64,000 nucleotides of DNA from Ferrimicrobium sp. Its GTDB lineage: Bacteria > Actinomycetota > Acidimicrobiia > Acidimicrobiales > Acidimicrobiaceae. The DNA lies in the NCBI GenBank assembly GCA_022690815.1, contig JALCZJ010000007.1:1-64000 (forward strand). The letters are read 5' to 3'. The notes under the pieces are model-generated. The model was given only the letters and a program-made list of their open reading frames with translations, was not told the origin of the DNA and did not search any database. A program made the position numbers and the translations under genes. Shown here piece after piece: positions 62,139 through 64,000 of the stretch (position 1 is its first letter; every line of letters starts with the position of its first letter).

Positions 62139-62955
62139 GACGGGAAGACTCGCCCCAGAGGCTGGATCGGTGAATCCGAAGATCCTCGATCGATGGCTTC
62201 AACAAGCGCTCGACCAACAAGGTATCGACGACGCAGAGCGAAGGAGCGCGATGCTCGCCGACTATCGCCGGAGGCTCGCCCAGGGCGAGCCGTTGCAATA
62301 CGTCCTGGGCACGTGGCAGTTTCGGTGGTTGGAGCTGCGGGTAGACCCGAGGGGGCTCATCCCGCGACCCGAGACTGAGTTGCTTGTTGACTTGATCGCG
62401 ACCGAGTTAAGACATCAGCGCGAGTCGCGAGTCCTAGAGCTTGGCACCGGCACCGGTGCCATCGCCGCTGCGATCGCGACGGAGTGTGAGCCAGGTGTAG
62501 TCGTTGCGACGGATTGCTCTGAGGCTGCGCTCGAACTCGCGAGCGAGAATTTGGTAAGACTCGGTCTTGAACAGGTCGTCGAATTGCGGCGAGGCTCATG
62601 GTGGGAGGCACTCGCCGATGATGAACGCTTCGATGTCATTTGCTCAAATCCTCCCTACGTTACCGAGGCTGAGTGGGTCCACCTCCCATCGGTGGTGCGA
62701 GCATTCGAACCCTGCCAAGCCCTGGTGGCGGGTCCAACAGGTCTTGAGTGCTACGAGGCCATCTTCACCGATGTCGGTCATCATCTCTCACCCAGCGGAG
62801 GCGTTCTCGCCCTCGAGATCGGGGCCTCACAGGCGAATGATGTTTCCCGACTTGCCAGAGACGCCGGCTTCTGTGAGGTCGTTGTTCACCAGGACCTGGC
62901 GGGTCGAGATCGCTTTGTCATTGCACGTTGGCGTCACGAACGGGGGTATTCATGA
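62128..62955 (+). CDS. prmC: release factor glutamine methyltransferase
   Basis: PrmC (HemK) methylates the glutamine of the GGQ motif in release factors using SAM. The N-terminal helical domain has EPLQYVLGTWQFRWLEL, then IPRPETELLVD, the SAM motif LELGTGTGAIAAAIA and the catalytic NPPY in ICSNPPYVTEAEW. ATG 62128 overlaps the prfA stop by 11 bases; ATG 62098 is also in frame. Coupled with its substrate gene prfA and with tsaC. Confidence 0.93.
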   Translation: MIAETGRLAPEAGSVNPKILDRWLQQALDQQGIDDAERRSAMLADYRRRLAQGEPLQYVLGTWQFRWLELRVDPRGLIPRPETELLVDLIATELRHQRESRVLELGTGTGAIAAAIATECEPGVVVATDCSEAALELASENLVRLGLEQVVELRRGSWWEALADDERFDVICSNPPYVTEAEWVHLPSVVRAFEPCQALVAGPTGLECYEAIFTDVGHHLSPSGGVLALEIGASQANDVSRLARDAGFCEVVVHQDLAGRDRFVIARWRHERGYS

Positions 62956-63632
62956 GAGTTTTCGATCTGCGGACCGGTCGGAGTTGTGAGTGTGATGATG
63001 CCCAAGCGATCGAGTTGGCACGCGCCGAGCTCCAGGACGGCCATGGCGTCATCAGCCCAACGGATACCGTCTTCGGCCTGCTTGCCGATGCACGGAATCC
63101 AGCGTCAGTGGCCCAGATCGCCACGATCAAGCAGCGGGCAAGTTCGACGCCTCCGCCGGTACTGATTGACAGCGTCGAAACGGCGACTTCTTTGGTAGAC
63201 GAGGATCGGCGGCCGCTATTTGCAAGGATTGCTCAGCTATGGCCAGGCCCATTGTCGGTGGTTATCGATGTCGATCGCTCCCTTGGCGAGAGCGTCAACC
63301 CTGGGATCGGTACCGTAGCCCTGCGTGTTCCAGCGCCTGCATGGCTGCGGGCCCTGTGCTTTGATCTTCCGCTCGCCGCATCCTCGGCGAATCTCCATGG
63401 ACAGCCAACACCCAGCGAGGTAACCGAGGTGATTGCCGGTTTGCTTGGAGACGATAACGACCTGCATCCATGGCTGACCCTGGCTCTGGATCGTGCTGCG
63501 TCGGGGGCTGTCGCCTCCACGGTGATCGATCTGAGTGTCGACCCTCCACAGGTCCTTCGCCACGGGGCCCTACCTTGCGCCGAGGTTCGTCACTGCTTGC
63601 CCCAACTGGAGTGCACCCATGCTCAGTCATGA
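62952..63632 (+). CDS. tsaC: threonylcarbamoyl-AMP synthase, TsaC/Sua5 (YrdC) family
   Basis: A 226-residue YrdC-domain enzyme making threonylcarbamoyl-AMP for the t6A37 modification of ANN-reading tRNAs. Key segments are GVISPTDTVFGLLADARN (the usual PTET appears as PTDT), IKQRASSTPPPVLI, LWPGPLSVVIDV, VALRVPAPAWLRALC and AASSANLHGQPTPS. It lacks the extra C-terminal Sua5 domain. ATG overlaps the prmC stop (ATGA). Confidence 0.9.
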   Translation: MRVFDLRTGRSCECDDAQAIELARAELQDGHGVISPTDTVFGLLADARNPASVAQIATIKQRASSTPPPVLIDSVETATSLVDEDRRPLFARIAQLWPGPLSVVIDVDRSLGESVNPGIGTVALRVPAPAWLRALCFDLPLAASSANLHGQPTPSEVTEVIAGLLGDDNDLHPWLTLALDRAASGAVASTVIDLSVDPPQVLRHGALPCAEVRHCLPQLECTHAQS

Positions 63633-63793
63633 GGGTTGGCGACGACCGACGGCCACGACGTGTTTTGTTGGATTTGGCATGAGAGATCCTGGGTCGCGAG
63701 GCGAGCTCGCAAGCTTTCAATGAGGATGCCCCTACACTCGGTTGTATCGACCTCGCGATGGGTGGGGTTCACGGTTCGAAAGGGGGCACCCCG

Positions 63794-64000
63794 TTGAGTT
63801 CTTTTGAGTGGCTCGGGCACCAGGATCCTGACGTGGCACGGCTCATCAACGAGGAGGAGGAGCGTCAGCGCACCACCCTTCAGTTGATCGCGTCTGAGAA
63901 CTTTACCTCCCGGGCCGTGATGGAGGCGACAGCCTCGGTGTTGACCAACAAGTATGCGGAGGGCTATCCAAGCCGGCGTTACTACGGAGGCAACCAGATC
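63794..64000 (+). CDS. glyA: serine hydroxymethyltransferase, N-terminal part
   Basis: The frame runs off the window after 69 codons. It shows the family N-terminus: [47 protein letters not shown], which are the start of the substrate and PLP site of SHMT. The enzyme interconverts serine and glycine with tetrahydrofolate. The start is TTG 63794, with AAGGGGG about eight bases upstream. A 10-bp palindrome (GCGAGCTCGC) lies in the leader at about 63702-63711. Confidence 0.9.
   Translation, partial: MSSFEWLGHQDPDVARLINEEEERQRTTLQLIASENFTSRAVMEATASVLTNKYAEGYPSRRYYGGNQI

Overview
The window looks like a chromosomal segment of an actinobacterium, most plausibly an acidophilic Acidimicrobiia-type organism (Acidimicrobium/Ferrimicrobium-like). 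This is inference from content: a complete actinobacterial bcc-aa3 respiratory gene set with ctaF and a diheme qcrC, coproporphyrin-route haem genes (cgoX, hemQ), an actinobacterial HelR-type helicase, a PAC2 protein, and the gene order argS-lysA-hom-thrC-rho-rpmE-prfA-prmC-tsaC familiar from mycobacteria. DNA is moderately GC-rich and gene-dense on both strands. I see no prophage, insertion sequence, CRISPR array or rRNA.

Layout. 0-5.3 kb: a PIG-L deacetylase and a cysteine synthase-like enzyme, an APC permease with a clear intrinsic terminator, then a repeat-rich leader in front of bluB (5,6-dimethylbenzimidazole synthase). 5.4-13.9 kb: a giant NAD-glutamate dehydrogenase, a DUF1614 membrane protein, NADP-isocitrate dehydrogenase and class I fructose-bisphosphate aldolase. 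14-18.6 kb: rpiA, tRNA-Ala(CGC), molybdopterin genes moaC, moaA and mobA-like, and a TetR regulator. 18.7-25 kb: trehalose genes otsA/otsB, glycerate 2-kinase, a GpgS-like glycosyltransferase and a CIRCE-controlled groEL. 25-38.6 kb: hemQ, a larE/NIL-domain cassette, NUDIX, PAC2, GNAT, citrate synthase, TesB, gtrA-cobT, cgoX-hemE and helR.

38.7-45.6 kb: one seven-gene operon, ctaE-qcrC-qcrA-qcrB-ctaC-ctaD-ctaF, encoding the cytochrome bc1 and aa3 complexes together. 45.6-46.5 kb is a gene-poor, GT-skewed gap. Then come tatA, dedA, a GT2 enzyme, murE and a DrrAB-like ABC exporter. 52-64 kb: tRNA-Arg(CCG) head-to-head with argS, then the aspartate-family genes (lysA, hom, thrC; thrB is absent), rho, rpmE, an unidentified 326-residue protein, prfA, prmC, tsaC and the start of glyA.

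Links between genes: BluB and CobT act in successive steps on the cobalamin lower ligand; HemE, CgoX and HemQ belong to one haem route that supplies the cytochromes of the respiratory operon; OtsA/OtsB and the GpgS-like enzyme suggest sugar-based compatible solutes. The most unusual local structure is the run of GCGAGAT heptamers directly before bluB. It carries an ATG in every unit and creates a short upstream ORF that stops one base before the probable bluB start.
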